DNA of 64,000 nucleotides, taken from Pseudomonas fluorescens. GTDB lineage: Bacteria > Pseudomonadota > Gammaproteobacteria > Pseudomonadales > Pseudomonadaceae. The notes beneath the pieces were generated by a model, which was not told the origin of the DNA, did not search any database, and was given only the letters and a program-made list of their open reading frames with translations. The position numbers and the translations under genes were made by a program. Positions 53,697 through 63,055 of this stretch are shown piece after piece. Numbering within the stretch: the first letter of the stretch is position 1; each line of letters begins with the position of its first letter. The stretch is from positions 248,001 through 312,000 of the forward strand of contig NZ_CP012830.1 in NCBI RefSeq assembly GCF_001307155.1. The letters run 5' to 3'.

Positions 53697-56600
53697 ATGA
53701 AAAGAATGCTGATTAACGCAACTCAACCCGAAGAGTTGCGTGTTGCACTGGTAGATGGCCAGCGCCTCTACGACCTGGACATCGAGTCCGGTGCACGCGA
53801 GCAGAAGAAGGCCAACATCTATAAAGGCCGGATTACTCGCATCGAACCAAGCCTTGAGGCTGCCTTTGTCGATTTCGGCTCTGAGCGCCACGGCTTCCTG
53901 CCCCTCAAAGAAATCTCCCGCGAATACTTCAAGAAAGCCCCTGAAGGCCGCGTCAACATCAAGGACGTCCTGAGCGAAGGCCAGGAAGTCATCGTTCAGG
54001 TCGAAAAAGAAGAACGTGGCAACAAGGGCGCCGCCCTCACCACCTTCATCAGCCTGGCCGGTCGTTACTTGGTATTGATGCCGAACAACCCGCGTGCCGG
54101 CGGTATCTCCCGTCGCATCGAAGGTGAAGAGCGCAACGAACTGCGTGAAGCCCTGAACGGCCTGGTTGCCCCGGCTGACATGGGTCTGATCGTGCGCACT
54201 GCCGGCCTTGGCCGCAGCAGCGAAGAAATGCAGTGGGACCTCGATTACCTGCTGCAACTGTGGACCGCCATCAAAGAAGCCTCGCTGGATCGTTCCGCGC
54301 CATTCCTGATCTACCAGGAAAGCAACGTGATCATCCGTGCGATCCGCGACTATCTGCGCCAGGATATCGGCGAAGTGCTGATCGACAGCGTTGAAGCCCA
54401 GGACGAAGCCCTGACCTTCATCCGCCAGGTGATGCCGCAGTACGCCAGCAAGATCAAACTGTACGAAGACAGCGTTCCGCTGTTCAACCGCTTCCAGATC
54501 GAAAGCCAGATCGAGACCGCATTCCAGCGCGTCGTTGAACTGCCTTCCGGCGGCTCCATCGTTATCGATCCGACCGAAGCCCTGGTGTCCATCGACATCA
54601 ACTCGGCGCGCGCCACCAAAGGCAGCGACATCGAAGAAACCGCCCTGCAGACCAACCTTGAAGCCGCCGAAGAAATCGCCCGTCAGTTGCGCCTGCGCGA
54701 CATCGGCGGCCTGATCGTCATCGACTTCATCGACATGACCCCTGCCAAGAACCAGCGCGCTGTGGAAGAGAAAGTCCGCGAATGCCTGGAAGCCGACCGC
54801 GCTCGCGTGCAAGTCGGTCGCATCTCGCGCTTCGGCCTGCTGGAAATGTCCCGTCAGCGCCTGCGCCCATCGCTGGGCGAAAGCAGCGGCATCGTCTGCC
54901 CTCGCTGCAACGGCACCGGCATCATCCGTGACGTTGAATCGCTGTCGCTGGCGATCCTGCGCCTGATCGAAGAAGAAGCCCTGAAAGACCGCACTGCCGA
55001 AGTTCGCGCACAAGTGCCGATCCCGGTCGCTGCGTTCCTGCTGAACGAAAAACGCAACTCGATCACCAAGATCGAACTGCGCACCCGTGCCCGCATCGTC
55101 ATCCTGCCGAACGATCACCTCGAAACGCCGCACTTCGAAGTTCAGCGTCTGCGCGATGACAGCCCGGAAGCCCACATCAACCAGTCCAGCTACGAAATCG
55201 CTGCTGCCGCTGCTGAAGTGGAAGAAGTTCAACCGGCCGCCGCCACCCGCACCCTGGTTCGCCAGGAAGCCGCCGTAAAAACCGCTCCGGCCCGCGCCAA
55301 CGCTCCGGTTCCGACCGAAGTCGTTGCTGCCCCGGTTGCCGCTCCGGTCGCAGCGCCAGAGCCAAGCCTGTTCAAAGGCCTGGTGAAATCGCTGGTGAGC
55401 CTGTTCGCCACCAAGGAAGAGCCTGCTGCTCCGGTTGTGGTTGAAAAACCAGCCGCCGAGCGTCCGGCACGCAACGAAGAGCGTCGTAACGGTCGTCAGC
55501 AGAGCCGCAACCGTAACGGTCGCCGCGATGAAGAACGCAAGCCACGCGAAGAGCGCGCCCCTCGTGAAGAACGCGCACCGCGCGAGCCTCGTGAAGAGCG
55601 TCAACCACGCGAAGCCCGTGAAGAGACTCCAGCAGTCGCTCGCGAAGAACGCGCACCGCGTCCACCGCGTGAAGAGCGCGCACCACGCGCCCCTCGTGAA
55701 GACCGCAAACCACGTGGCGAGCGTGAAGAGCGCCCGGTTCGTGAACTGCGTGAACCTCTGGATGCCGCGCCAGCCGCTGCCGCCGCTGTAACGGCTGCTG
55801 CTGAAGAGCGTCCGGCTCGTCAGCCACGTGAAGAGCGCGCTCCACGCCCACCGCGTGAAGAACGTCAACCACGTGCCGAACAAGCCGCTGCCGCCGTTGC
55901 TGAAGAAGAGCTGCCAACCAGCGAAGAGCAACTGCAGGAAGATGGCCAGGACAACGCCGAAGGCGATCGTCCACGCCGCCGCTCCCGTGGCCAGCGTCGT
56001 CGCAGCAACCGTCGCGAGCGTCAACGCGATGCCAACGGCAACGTGATCGAAGGCTCGGAAGAGTCCGAAACCAGCGAAGAGCCAACAGGCGCTGAACTGG
56101 CTGCCGGCCTGGCCGTTACCGCCGCTGTTGCCAGCACTGTGATCAGCGCTCCTGCTGAAGCCCAGGCTCATCAGCAAGCTGAACGCGCTACCGCCGTGAC
56201 TCAAGATGCTGCTCAGGAAGTGGCTCAGGTTGAAGCGCCAGTCGTGGAAGCCACTACCCCGGTCGAAGTGCCAGTCGCTCCTGCCGTCGAAGTAGCTCCA
56301 GCTCGTGAAGCACAGCCTGAAGTTCACGCTGCTGTAGAACCAGCTGTAGTTGCCGAACAGCCAGTAGTCGCTGCCGAGCCTGTGGCTGAAGCCCCGGTTG
56401 CTGAAAAGGCGCCTGAAGTTCGCGAAGAGCAAACTGCGTTCAACTGGGTTGCAGAAACTGCAGCTGTCGAAGCTCCAGCGCCAGTCGCTGAAGCCCCGGC
56501 TGTTGTTGCCGAGCCTGCTCCGGTGGTTGAAGCTCCGGTTGTCACCGAAGTGGCTGCACCGGTTGTCGAAGCCGCCCCGGTCAGTGCCCTGACGCCAAGT

Positions 56601-56882
56601 GGCCGCGCGCCAAACGACCCACGTGAAGTGCGTCGCCGCAAGCGTGAAGAGGAGCGCCTGCAGAAGGAAGCCGAACTGGCTGCCGCTGCTGCACCGGTTG
56701 CTGCTGTCGAGCCTGCTCCGGTTGTTGCTGAAGTCGTCGAGGCAGCCCCTGCCCCGGCCGCTGAAGTCACTGCCGAGCCTGCCACCCCAACCATCGACGA
56801 AAACCTGCGTTCCGTCGAAGAAGTGGTAGAGCACAAACCTGAGGCCCTGGAAAAAGAGCACGAGCCTAAACCCCTCGCCTGA
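53697..56882 (+). CDS. rne: Ribonuclease E
   Basis: RNase E is the endoribonuclease at the core of the RNA degradosome and a main enzyme of mRNA decay and rRNA/tRNA processing. I start at the ATG at 53697 ([13 protein letters not shown]), as in E. coli. The 1061-residue protein has the S1 domain (about 37-120), the DNase I-like domain with catalytic D300 (VSIDIN) and D343 (IVIDFIDM), and the Zn-link C401-x2-C404 (CPRCNGTG). A long low-complexity C-terminal half (about 500-1061) includes an Arg/Glu-rich RNA-binding stretch (about 620-700) and Pro/Ala/Val/Glu repeats. That half is scaffold and differs from the E. coli one. A REP pair and terminator follow. Confidence 0.97.
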   Translation: MKRMLINATQPEELRVALVDGQRLYDLDIESGAREQKKANIYKGRITRIEPSLEAAFVDFGSERHGFLPLKEISREYFKKAPEGRVNIKDVLSEGQEVIVQVEKEERGNKGAALTTFISLAGRYLVLMPNNPRAGGISRRIEGEERNELREALNGLVAPADMGLIVRTAGLGRSSEEMQWDLDYLLQLWTAIKEASLDRSAPFLIYQESNVIIRAIRDYLRQDIGEVLIDSVEAQDEALTFIRQVMPQYASKIKLYEDSVPLFNRFQIESQIETAFQRVVELPSGGSIVIDPTEALVSIDINSARATKGSDIEETALQTNLEAAEEIARQLRLRDIGGLIVIDFIDMTPAKNQRAVEEKVRECLEADRARVQVGRISRFGLLEMSRQRLRPSLGESSGIVCPRCNGTGIIRDVESLSLAILRLIEEEALKDRTAEVRAQVPIPVAAFLLNEKRNSITKIELRTRARIVILPNDHLETPHFEVQRLRDDSPEAHINQSSYEIAAAAAEVEEVQPAAATRTLVRQEAAVKTAPARANAPVPTEVVAAPVAAPVAAPEPSLFKGLVKSLVSLFATKEEPAAPVVVEKPAAERPARNEERRNGRQQSRNRNGRRDEERKPREERAPREERAPREPREERQPREAREETPAVAREERAPRPPREERAPRAPREDRKPRGEREERPVRELREPLDAAPAAAAAVTAAAEERPARQPREERAPRPPREERQPRAEQAAAAVAEEELPTSEEQLQEDGQDNAEGDRPRRRSRGQRRRSNRRERQRDANGNVIEGSEESETSEEPTGAELAAGLAVTAAVASTVISAPAEAQAHQQAERATAVTQDAAQEVAQVEAPVVEATTPVEVPVAPAVEVAPAREAQPEVHAAVEPAVVAEQPVVAAEPVAEAPVAEKAPEVREEQTAFNWVAETAAVEAPAPVAEAPAVVAEPAPVVEAPVVTEVAAPVVEAAPVSALTPSGRAPNDPREVRRRKREEERLQKEAELAAAAAPVAAVEPAPVVAEVVEAAPAPAAEVTAEPATPTIDENLRSVEEVVEHKPEALEKEHEPKPLA

Positions 56883-56896
56883 TTCCATCAGCCACT

Positions 56897-56934
56897 AAAA
56901 AGCCCCGCCTGGTAACCCAGGCGGGGCTTTTTTA
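56897..56934 (+). terminator. Terminator of rne
   Basis: AGCCCCGCCTGG pairs with CCAGGCGGGGCT around TAAC, with TTTTTT after and AAAA before it. It can also stop transcription from the opposite strand. Confidence 0.93.
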
Positions 56935-56970
56935 TGCCTGCGGTGAAGCAGGCCTACCGCGTTATCGTTC

Positions 56971-57060
56971 ATCGCGGGCAAGCCTTGCCCCTACAGTTTT
57001 ATGTCGACCTGTGATGATGCGAAGGACACATGACTTGTAGGAGCAAGGCTTACCCTCGAT
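56971..57060. repeat. REP pair, CAAGCCTTGCCCC type
   Basis: ATCGCGGGCAAGCCTTGCCC (56971-56990) continues to CTACAG, and TGTAGGAGCAAGGCTTACCC with CTCGAT (57036-57060) is an imperfect inverted partner. It lies in the convergent gap between rne and the MocA-like gene and is a third REP type in this window. Confidence 0.8.
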
Positions 57061-57080
57061 GGCAATCTGTCAGACGACAC

Positions 57081-57686
57081 CTACTGAAAGATCAACGCTT
57101 CAGGCACATCCACATCCCACAACACGCCCGGATCCTCTACCGCCACCTCTGCCACTTTCGCCGAGGCAAACAGCGGCTTGGCCCCGCGGTCGCCGGACAA
57201 CGCCATCAGCGCGGCACCCAACGAACGCCCAAATCCTACCGGATGCCCAAATTCGCCACCCTGCACGGGCACGCTAATCGTATCGACCGCTATCCCCTCA
57301 ACAATCCGCTCAATACTCGACGGCAAGATAAACGGCATATCGCCCAACACCACGAGCCAGCCATCCAGCGCCGGGCACGCAGCGACCGCCGCCGCAATGC
57401 TGTCGCCCATGCCCGCCGATGCCAGCAACAGCACCTGGCAACCATAAGCCCGGGCCAGCAGTGCAACCTCTGGACGATCCGGCGTCGTCACCAACAACCG
57501 GGTGTCCATGCCCATCGGCAGATTGCGCAGCACCTGCTCGATCACCGGTCGCACAATGCCGTCGCGCCCTTCGCACATCGCCAGCAACTTGTCCTGGTCG
57601 GCACCCGCCACGTGTCGATAACGACTGCCCTGCCCCGCCGCAAGAATGATCGCGCCCAGCTTCAGACTCTGCTCGACGCTACGCAT
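57081..57686 (-). CDS. MocA-like molybdenum cofactor nucleotidyltransferase
   Basis: MocA joins CMP (or GMP) to the molybdenum cofactor for the xanthine-oxidase family. I start at the ATG at 57686, one base overlapping the stop of the Mo-subunit gene (TGATG); the frame open to 57776 reads over that gene. The 201-residue protein has the nucleotidyltransferase motif IILAAGQGSRYR, the conserved VVLGDMPFI and the C-terminal LWDVDVPEAL. With the adjacent two-subunit hydroxylase it would supply the MCD form of cofactor. Confidence 0.88.
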   Translation of the reverse strand: MRSVEQSLKLGAIILAAGQGSRYRHVAGADQDKLLAMCEGRDGIVRPVIEQVLRNLPMGMDTRLLVTTPDRPEVALLARAYGCQVLLLASAGMGDSIAAAVAACPALDGWLVVLGDMPFILPSSIERIVEGIAVDTISVPVQGGEFGHPVGFGRSLGAALMALSGDRGAKPLFASAKVAEVAVEDPGVLWDVDVPEALIFQ

Positions 57687-60001
57687 CAGGCTTTGCTCTG
57701 CTGCCAGCCTTGCAACTGGTAGCGCACTGGCAAGCTGCGAATACGCTTGCCGGTGGCAGCGAAGATCGCATTGCACAGCGCCGGAGCGATGGGCGGCACG
57801 CCCGGTTCACCGACACCGCCCAGCGGCACATTGCCCGCTGGCGTGACCAAATGCACCGCCACCTCTTTCGGCGCCAGGGACATGCGCGCCACTTCGTACA
57901 TATGGAAGTTGTCCTGCTGGACCTTGCCGTCCTTGAAGCTGATTTCACCCAGCACCGCGTTACCCAGGCCCATCACGCAGGCGCCTTCGAACTGCGAGCG
58001 AATCCGCTCCGGGTTGATCTGCGGACCGCAATCGACCGCGATGTCGGCCTTATGCACGATCAGCGTACCGTCGTCCTTGACTTCAACCTCGATGACCGCC
58101 GCCACATAGGTGACGAAGCTGTAATGCACCGCCAGGCCCAAACCACGGCCCTTGGGCAATTTACGCCCCCAGCCGGCACCCTTGGCCGCCGTTTCCAGAA
58201 CGCCACGCAGGCGCGCCGTATCGATGGGATAACGCTCAGGGGATTCGCCATAGTTCCACTCTTCGCTCAGGGTTCGCGGATCGATCTGACGGTCCGGCCC
58301 CAAGAGTTTGATCTGGTACTTCAGCGGGTCTTGTCCGGCCTTGTGTGCCAACTCGTCGACAAAGCTCTGAATCGCGAAACCGTGAGGAATGTTCGACACC
58401 GAGCGATACCAACCGACCCGGGTATGCGCCGCCGCATCAGGGTTTTCCAAACGCACATTGGGAATCGCATAGGCCATGTTGGTAAAGCCCATGCCCAACT
58501 CGAAGGCCGCTTCGTGATTCATGCCTGGCGCGAACAACGCAGTGATGCTTGGCGCCACGGTGCGGTGCAACCAGCCGGACGGCATACCGTCCTTGTTCAG
58601 GCTGGCCTTGAGGTACTCCGCCGAGACGGTATGGAAGTACGAACAGTGGATGTCGTCTTCACGGGTCCATTGCACGCGCACAGCCTTGCCGGGAAACTCC
58701 TTGGCCAGAATCGCTGCTTCCAGAATGAAATCCGGCTTGGACTTGCGACCGAAACCACCGCCCAACAAGGTGACGTTGACCGTGACCTTGTCGAATGGGA
58801 TACCCAAGCGTTCGGCGATGCGCTCGCGGGTCACTTGCGGGGCCTGACTCGGCGCCCAGGCTTCGCAATGGCCATCCTTGAAGCGCGCAACGGCAACCAT
58901 CGGCTCCATTGGCGACTGTGCCAGATGCGGCAAGTAGTAGGCCGCCTCCAGACTGCTGTCGGCGCTGTTCATGGCCTCTTCGATATTGCCGGTGCTGCGC
59001 ACCACTTTGCCCGGTTTCAGAGCTGCGGCTTCCAGCTCCTTGCGATAGACAATCGAGTCGTAACCGGCATTGGCACCGTCATCCCACTCGATCTTCAACG
59101 CCTCACGACCCTTGATCGCCGCCCAGGTATTGCTGGCAATCACCGCCACCCCGCCCAACGGCTGGAATTCCGAGGGCAATGGGCGACTTTCAATCTGGAT
59201 GACCTTGACCACGCCCGGGACCTTCAGCGCCGCGCTGGCATCGAAGGACTTGACCTTGCCGCCATAAACCGCCGGCCGCGCCACGGTGGCGAAGAGCATG
59301 CCGTCAAAGTGCACGTCGGCACCGTAGACCGCACGACCATTGACGATGTCCGCACCATCGATAGCCTTAGTCCCTTCCTTACCGATATAACGGAATTCCG
59401 ACGACTGCTTGAGCCGCAGGCTTTCACGAGCCGGCACGGCCAGCGCCCCCGCAGCAACGGCGAGCGCACCGTAGCCGAGTTCACGCCCGGTGGGCTGGTG
59501 GATAACTTTGTGCAATTGCGCGCGGCATTCGCCAACCGGGACTTTCCACTGATCGGCCGCCGCTTGTTCCAGCATGGTTCGCGCAGCAGCACCGCAACGG
59601 CGCATCGGCTCGTACCAATGGCGCATGCTGCGCGAACCGTCGGTATCCTGGTTGCCGAAGCGCACCTCATCTCCCGGCGCCTGCCGGACTTTGACCATTG
59701 CCCAATCGGCGTCCAGTTCATCGGCGACCACCATGCTCAAGCTGGTGCGCACACCCTGGCCCATTTCCGAACGGTTGCAGACCACCGTCACGCTGCCGTC
59801 GGCGGCAATGCTCACGTAGACCTTGGGATCATCGATCCAGCCGTTGGGCATACCGGCGGCACCGAACTTCTTCTCTTCGGCGAACGCGTCCTGCCAGCCC
59901 CAACTGGCGGCGAGCACCAGCGCACCCGTCGCACTCACGCCTTTGAGAAAACCACGACGACTGAGATTACTCAGGGCGAAATCATTCGGCAGCTGGCTCA
60001 T
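57686..60001 (-). CDS. Molybdopterin-binding subunit of a periplasmic xanthine-dehydrogenase-family enzyme
   Basis: The 771-residue subunit starts with a twin-arginine signal (SNLSRRGFLKGVSATGALVLAASWG), so the folded enzyme is exported. The rest resembles the large subunit of IorB-type isoquinoline and aldehyde hydroxylases, with molybdopterin-binding GGFGRKSKPDF (about 400) and the C-terminal VNLGGVGEPGVPP-like PLGGVGEPGVPPIAPAL. The conserved glutamate of the active site is GEPG. It overlaps the 2Fe-2S gene by 4 bases and the MocA gene by one. The likely reaction is aldehyde or N-heterocycle hydroxylation; a third FAD subunit is missing, so electrons leave by another acceptor, perhaps a cytochrome. 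Confidence 0.9.
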   Translation of the reverse strand: MSQLPNDFALSNLSRRGFLKGVSATGALVLAASWGWQDAFAEEKKFGAAGMPNGWIDDPKVYVSIAADGSVTVVCNRSEMGQGVRTSLSMVVADELDADWAMVKVRQAPGDEVRFGNQDTDGSRSMRHWYEPMRRCGAAARTMLEQAAADQWKVPVGECRAQLHKVIHQPTGRELGYGALAVAAGALAVPARESLRLKQSSEFRYIGKEGTKAIDGADIVNGRAVYGADVHFDGMLFATVARPAVYGGKVKSFDASAALKVPGVVKVIQIESRPLPSEFQPLGGVAVIASNTWAAIKGREALKIEWDDGANAGYDSIVYRKELEAAALKPGKVVRSTGNIEEAMNSADSSLEAAYYLPHLAQSPMEPMVAVARFKDGHCEAWAPSQAPQVTRERIAERLGIPFDKVTVNVTLLGGGFGRKSKPDFILEAAILAKEFPGKAVRVQWTREDDIHCSYFHTVSAEYLKASLNKDGMPSGWLHRTVAPSITALFAPGMNHEAAFELGMGFTNMAYAIPNVRLENPDAAAHTRVGWYRSVSNIPHGFAIQSFVDELAHKAGQDPLKYQIKLLGPDRQIDPRTLSEEWNYGESPERYPIDTARLRGVLETAAKGAGWGRKLPKGRGLGLAVHYSFVTYVAAVIEVEVKDDGTLIVHKADIAVDCGPQINPERIRSQFEGACVMGLGNAVLGEISFKDGKVQQDNFHMYEVARMSLAPKEVAVHLVTPAGNVPLGGVGEPGVPPIAPALCNAIFAATGKRIRSLPVRYQLQGWQQSKA

Positions 60002-60468
60002 GCCTTGCGCTCCTGCAGATGAGTGGAGGCCTGGCGGATCGCGGTCTTGATGCGGTTGTACGTGCCGCAGCGGCAGATATTGCCGACCATCGCCTGTTCG
60101 ATCTGTTCATCGCTGGGATTGGGGTTGGTCTTGAGCAATGCAGTGGCCGACATGATCTGCCCGCCCTGGCAAAAGCCGCACTGGGCGACTGCCGTGTCGA
60201 GCCAGGCTTGCTGGACGACCTGGCCAACCGGATCGCTGTGCAAGTTGTCGATGGTGCTGACGTCCTGCCCGATCACCGAACCGATAGGCGTGATGCAACT
60301 GCGCGCGGGTGCGCCGTCGATATGAATCGTGCAAGCGCCACACAGGCCCATGCCGCAACCGAATTTGGTGCCGCTGTAACCGGCCACATCGCGGATTGCC
60401 CAGAGCAGCGGCATGTCCTCGGTGACGTCGAGTTGATGATCTTGACCATTGAGCTTCAGGGTAATCAT
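59998..60468 (-). CDS. Two-[2Fe-2S] cluster subunit of the Mo hydroxylase
   Basis: The 156-residue small subunit binds two [2Fe-2S] clusters. The plant-type cluster uses C38, C43, C46 and C58 (CGMGLCGACTIH...SC). The C-terminal cluster uses C97, C100, C132 and C134 (CGFCQGG and CRC). I prefer the ATG at 60468 to the GTG at 60474, as it gives the usual MITLKLNGQDHQLDV start. It is the first gene of the operon and overlaps the large subunit start by 4 bases, as in IorAB and similar enzymes. It has no own signal peptide and would leave the cell with the large subunit (hitchhiking). Confidence 0.93.
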   Translation of the reverse strand: MITLKLNGQDHQLDVTEDMPLLWAIRDVAGYSGTKFGCGMGLCGACTIHIDGAPARSCITPIGSVIGQDVSTIDNLHSDPVGQVVQQAWLDTAVAQCGFCQGGQIMSATALLKTNPNPSDEQIEQAMVGNICRCGTYNRIKTAIRQASTHLQERKA

Positions 60469-60544
60469 GGGCACGCCCGCATATAGGTAGAGTTATGGAG
60501 CAAATGATTGCATCGTTAGCAGGCTAAGTTAACTCAGCATTAAC

Positions 60545-60581
60545 AAAAAAGCCCTGCAACCAAGGAAGGTGTGCAGGGCTC
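60545..60581 (-). terminator. Terminator downstream of murB
   Basis: On the minus strand AGCCCTGCA pairs with TGCAGGGCT around CACCTTCCTTGGT, and TTTTTGTT follows. It stops the lpxK-kdsB-murB operon. Confidence 0.9.
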
Positions 60582-60604
60582 TGGATTCAGCGATCAAGCG
60601 TAGC

Positions 60605-61624
60605 TCAATACTGATTCGGCTCCATCTCCAGCTCGACATGGAAGCGCTCGGCGATGTCTCTCTGGATCCGCTGTGCCAGGTTAAGCAACTCAAGCCCGGT
60701 GGCCGTGCCGTAGTTGACCAGCACCAGCGACTGCAAGCGATGCACGCCGGCGTCGCCGTCACGGAAGCCTTTCCAGCCCGCCTGCTCGATCAACCAGCCT
60801 GCCGCCAGTTTCACCCGGCCATCCGCTTGTGGATAACCAACCAGGCCCGGATGCTCAAGGCGAATTTGTGCCGCCAACGCTGCCGACACCAGCGGGTTCT
60901 TGAAAAAGCTGCCGGCATTACCGAGCACCGCCGGGTCAGGGAGCTTCTCATTGCGAATGCTGCAAATCGCCTGGCTGACATCGGTCGCGGTGGGATGATC
61001 GATGCCTTGCTCGGTCAGGCGCTGACGAACCGGGCCGTATTCCAGATGCAAATGCTCGACGCGGTTCAGGGCAAAACGTACTCGCAGGATCAACCAGCGA
61101 CCGACTTGCTGCTTGAACAGGCTGTCACGGTAGGCAAAGTTGCACTCGGCCAGCGTGAAATCGCGCAGCTCGCCGGTCTGGCGGTCCAGCGCGGTCAGAC
61201 CGGCGAACACATCCTTGATCTCGACCCCGTAGGCCCCGATGTTCTGCATCGGCGCAGCACCGACGGTGCCAGGGATCAGGCTGAGATTCTCAAGGCCTGA
61301 CAGGCCCTGCGCCAGTGTCCATTGCACAAACGGGTGCCAGCTTTCACCGGCCTCGGCTTCGATCACCACCTGACTGCCGTCGTCGCTCAACACCCGAATA
61401 CCACGGGTGGCCATGCGCAGCACCAGCGCGGCAATGTCTGCGGTCAACAACAGATTGCTGCCACCGCCAATCACCAGCAGCGGCACAGCGTGCGCCGCCG
61501 AATACGCCAGCGCCTCGCGCACATCGGCATCACTGTGGGCTTCGGCGAACCATTGCGCGCGCACGTCCACGCCAAAGCTGTTGTACGGCTTCAGCGAAAC
61601 CTGCGATTGCAGGTGCAAAGTCAT
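60605..61624 (-). CDS. murB: UDP-N-acetylenolpyruvoylglucosamine reductase
   Basis: MurB reduces UDP-GlcNAc-enolpyruvate to UDP-MurNAc with NADPH and FAD. The 339-residue type I enzyme starts MTLHLQSQVSLKPYNSFGVDVRAQWF and has the FAD-binding segments LLVIGGGSNLLLT and LSLIPGTVGAAPMQNIGAYGVEI, the catalytic Ser in GNAGSFFKNP, and the C-terminal Glu region. It overlaps the phosphatase gene by 4 bases and ends the operon. Confidence 0.96.
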   Translation of the reverse strand: MTLHLQSQVSLKPYNSFGVDVRAQWFAEAHSDADVREALAYSAAHAVPLLVIGGGSNLLLTADIAALVLRMATRGIRVLSDDGSQVVIEAEAGESWHPFVQWTLAQGLSGLENLSLIPGTVGAAPMQNIGAYGVEIKDVFAGLTALDRQTGELRDFTLAECNFAYRDSLFKQQVGRWLILRVRFALNRVEHLHLEYGPVRQRLTEQGIDHPTATDVSQAICSIRNEKLPDPAVLGNAGSFFKNPLVSAALAAQIRLEHPGLVGYPQADGRVKLAAGWLIEQAGWKGFRDGDAGVHRLQSLVLVNYGTATGLELLNLAQRIQRDIAERFHVELEMEPNQY

Positions 61625-62085
61625 AAGCGTCCCTTCAATTCAATCACCAGCAAATCGCTGGCGCGCTCGATCAGGTCCAGCACCTGCTCGAAGCCTTGAT
61701 CGCCGTCGTAATAAGGATCCGGCACTTCATCCACGCTCGACTCATAGCGACGCAGGAACAAATCCAGCTCCGCCCTGCCCTTGGCCGGTTGCAACGCCTT
61801 GAGGTTGCGCAGGTTGCTGTGGTCCATGGCGAGGATCAGGTCATAGCTGGAAAAGTCGGCGCGCGTGACCTGTTGGGCACGTTGCGCGGACAGGTCATAA
61901 CCACGGCGCAACGCGGCGGCCTGGCTGCGTTTGTCCGGCGCCTTGCCGATATGCCAGTCGCCGGTGCCCGCAGAAGCCACTTCGACCTGATCGGCCAGAC
62001 CCGCTTCACGCAGTTTGTGTCGCAGCACACCTTCGGCCGTGGGTGAACGGCAGATGTTGCCCAAGCAGACGAACAGAACCCGCAT
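61621..62085 (-). CDS. Low-molecular-weight protein tyrosine phosphatase
   Basis: The 154-residue phosphatase has the P-loop C7-LGNI-C12-R13-S (CLGNICRSP) and the general acid Asp in VPDPYYDG near the end. It dephosphorylates tyrosine residues; in pseudomonads it may act on exopolysaccharide-associated kinases or other proteins. It overlaps murB by 4 bases and kdsB by 1 base, so it is part of the kdsB-ptp-murB operon. Confidence 0.92.
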   Translation of the reverse strand: MRVLFVCLGNICRSPTAEGVLRHKLREAGLADQVEVASAGTGDWHIGKAPDKRSQAAALRRGYDLSAQRAQQVTRADFSSYDLILAMDHSNLRNLKALQPAKGRAELDLFLRRYESSVDEVPDPYYDGDQGFEQVLDLIERASDLLVIELKGRL

Positions 62086-62849
62086 CAGGCCTCCAGCAGG
62101 CGACGAACGCGCTCGAGGTCTTCAGCCGTGTCGACACCCGGTGGCGGCGCAATCAGTGCATCGGCAACGTGAATCCGCACACCGTGCCAGAGCGCACGCA
62201 GCTGCTCCAGAGACTCGGTGTTTTCCAGCCAGCACGGGCCCCAACTGACGAAGTCATGCAGGAAACCAGCGCGATAGGCATAGATGCCAATGTGCCGACG
62301 GTAAGGAACGCCAGCCGGCAATTGCTCGCGGCTCTTGGCGAAGTCGTCACGCGCCCACGGCAAGGTGGCGCGGCTGAACGTCAGCGCCAGGCCATTCAGA
62401 TCGCTGACGACCTTGACCACGTTGGGGTTGAACAGGGTTTCAACGTCTTCGATCGGCTCGGCGAGGGTCGCCATGCGCGCTTCGGCATGGGCCGCCAGAT
62501 TGGCCGCAACCTGATCGATCACACTCGGCGGAATCAACGGCTCGTCGCCCTGCACGTTGACCACGATAGCGTCCGACGCCAGGCCCAGTTGGGCAGCGAC
62601 TTCAGCCAGACGATCGGTGCCGGAGTTGTGGTCCTCGCGAGTCATCACCACTTCAGCGCCAAAGGCCTTGCAGGCCTCGACTATGCGCACATCGTCCGTG
62701 GCGACCACCACCCGCTGCGCACTGCTTTTGCTCGCCTGTTCCCAAACGTGCTGGATCATCGGCTTGCCGGCAATCATTTGCAGAGGCTTGCCCGGCAGAC
62801 GGGTGGAAGCAAAACGCGACGGAATCACAACGGTGAAGGCAGTGCTCAT
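62085..62849 (-). CDS. kdsB: CMP-Kdo synthetase (3-deoxy-manno-octulosonate cytidylyltransferase)
   Basis: KdsB activates Kdo with CTP to CMP-Kdo for LPS inner core synthesis. The 254-residue protein has [33 protein letters not shown] (nucleotide-binding N-terminus) and [19 protein letters not shown]. It starts 4 bases overlapping the Trm112-like gene stop and overlaps the phosphatase gene by 1 base. Located next to lpxK, as usual. Confidence 0.96.
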   Translation of the reverse strand: MSTAFTVVIPSRFASTRLPGKPLQMIAGKPMIQHVWEQASKSSAQRVVVATDDVRIVEACKAFGAEVVMTREDHNSGTDRLAEVAAQLGLASDAIVVNVQGDEPLIPPSVIDQVAANLAAHAEARMATLAEPIEDVETLFNPNVVKVVSDLNGLALTFSRATLPWARDDFAKSREQLPAGVPYRRHIGIYAYRAGFLHDFVSWGPCWLENTESLEQLRALWHGVRIHVADALIAPPPGVDTAEDLERVRRLLEA

Positions 62850-63031
62850 TTATCCAGACGCTCTTCTGCCGTCAGGGTGCGCGCTTCGCTTTCGAGCATC
62901 ACCGGAATGCCATCACGAATCGGATAGGCCAGACCGGCGCCTTTACTGATCAGCTCGGTTTTATCGGCGCTGAGCTTGAGCGGACCTTTGCAGATCGGGC
63001 AAGCGAGGATGTCGAGCAATTTGGTGTCCAT
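62846..63031 (-). CDS. Trm112/YcaR-family small protein
   Basis: The 61-residue protein starts at the ATG at 63031 ([46 protein letters not shown]). It is the YcaR/Trm112 type found between lpxK and kdsB in many gamma-proteobacteria. CPICKG supplies one Cys pair; the second pair of the eukaryotic Trm112 zinc site is missing. The function is unknown, perhaps a partner of a methyltransferase. Overlaps kdsB by 4 bases. Confidence 0.92.
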   Translation of the reverse strand: MDTKLLDILACPICKGPLKLSADKTELISKGAGLAYPIRDGIPVMLESEARTLTAEERLDK

Positions 63032-63055
63032 GAGCATTCCCTGGATAAAAGCGTT

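Noticed and set aside
53592..56888. Open frame of 1098 codons on the minus strand, antisense to rne
   Set aside because: It exactly shadows rne, whose GC-rich codons remove stop codons from the opposite frame. The protein is low in complexity (F/G/R/S/T runs), has no ribosome site at its start and matches no family.
57710..60022. 770-codon open frame antisense to the Mo hydroxylase subunit
   Set aside because: Shadow of the real minus-strand gene; composition is typical of reverse-complement translation (Arg, His, Gln rich) and no start signal is seen.
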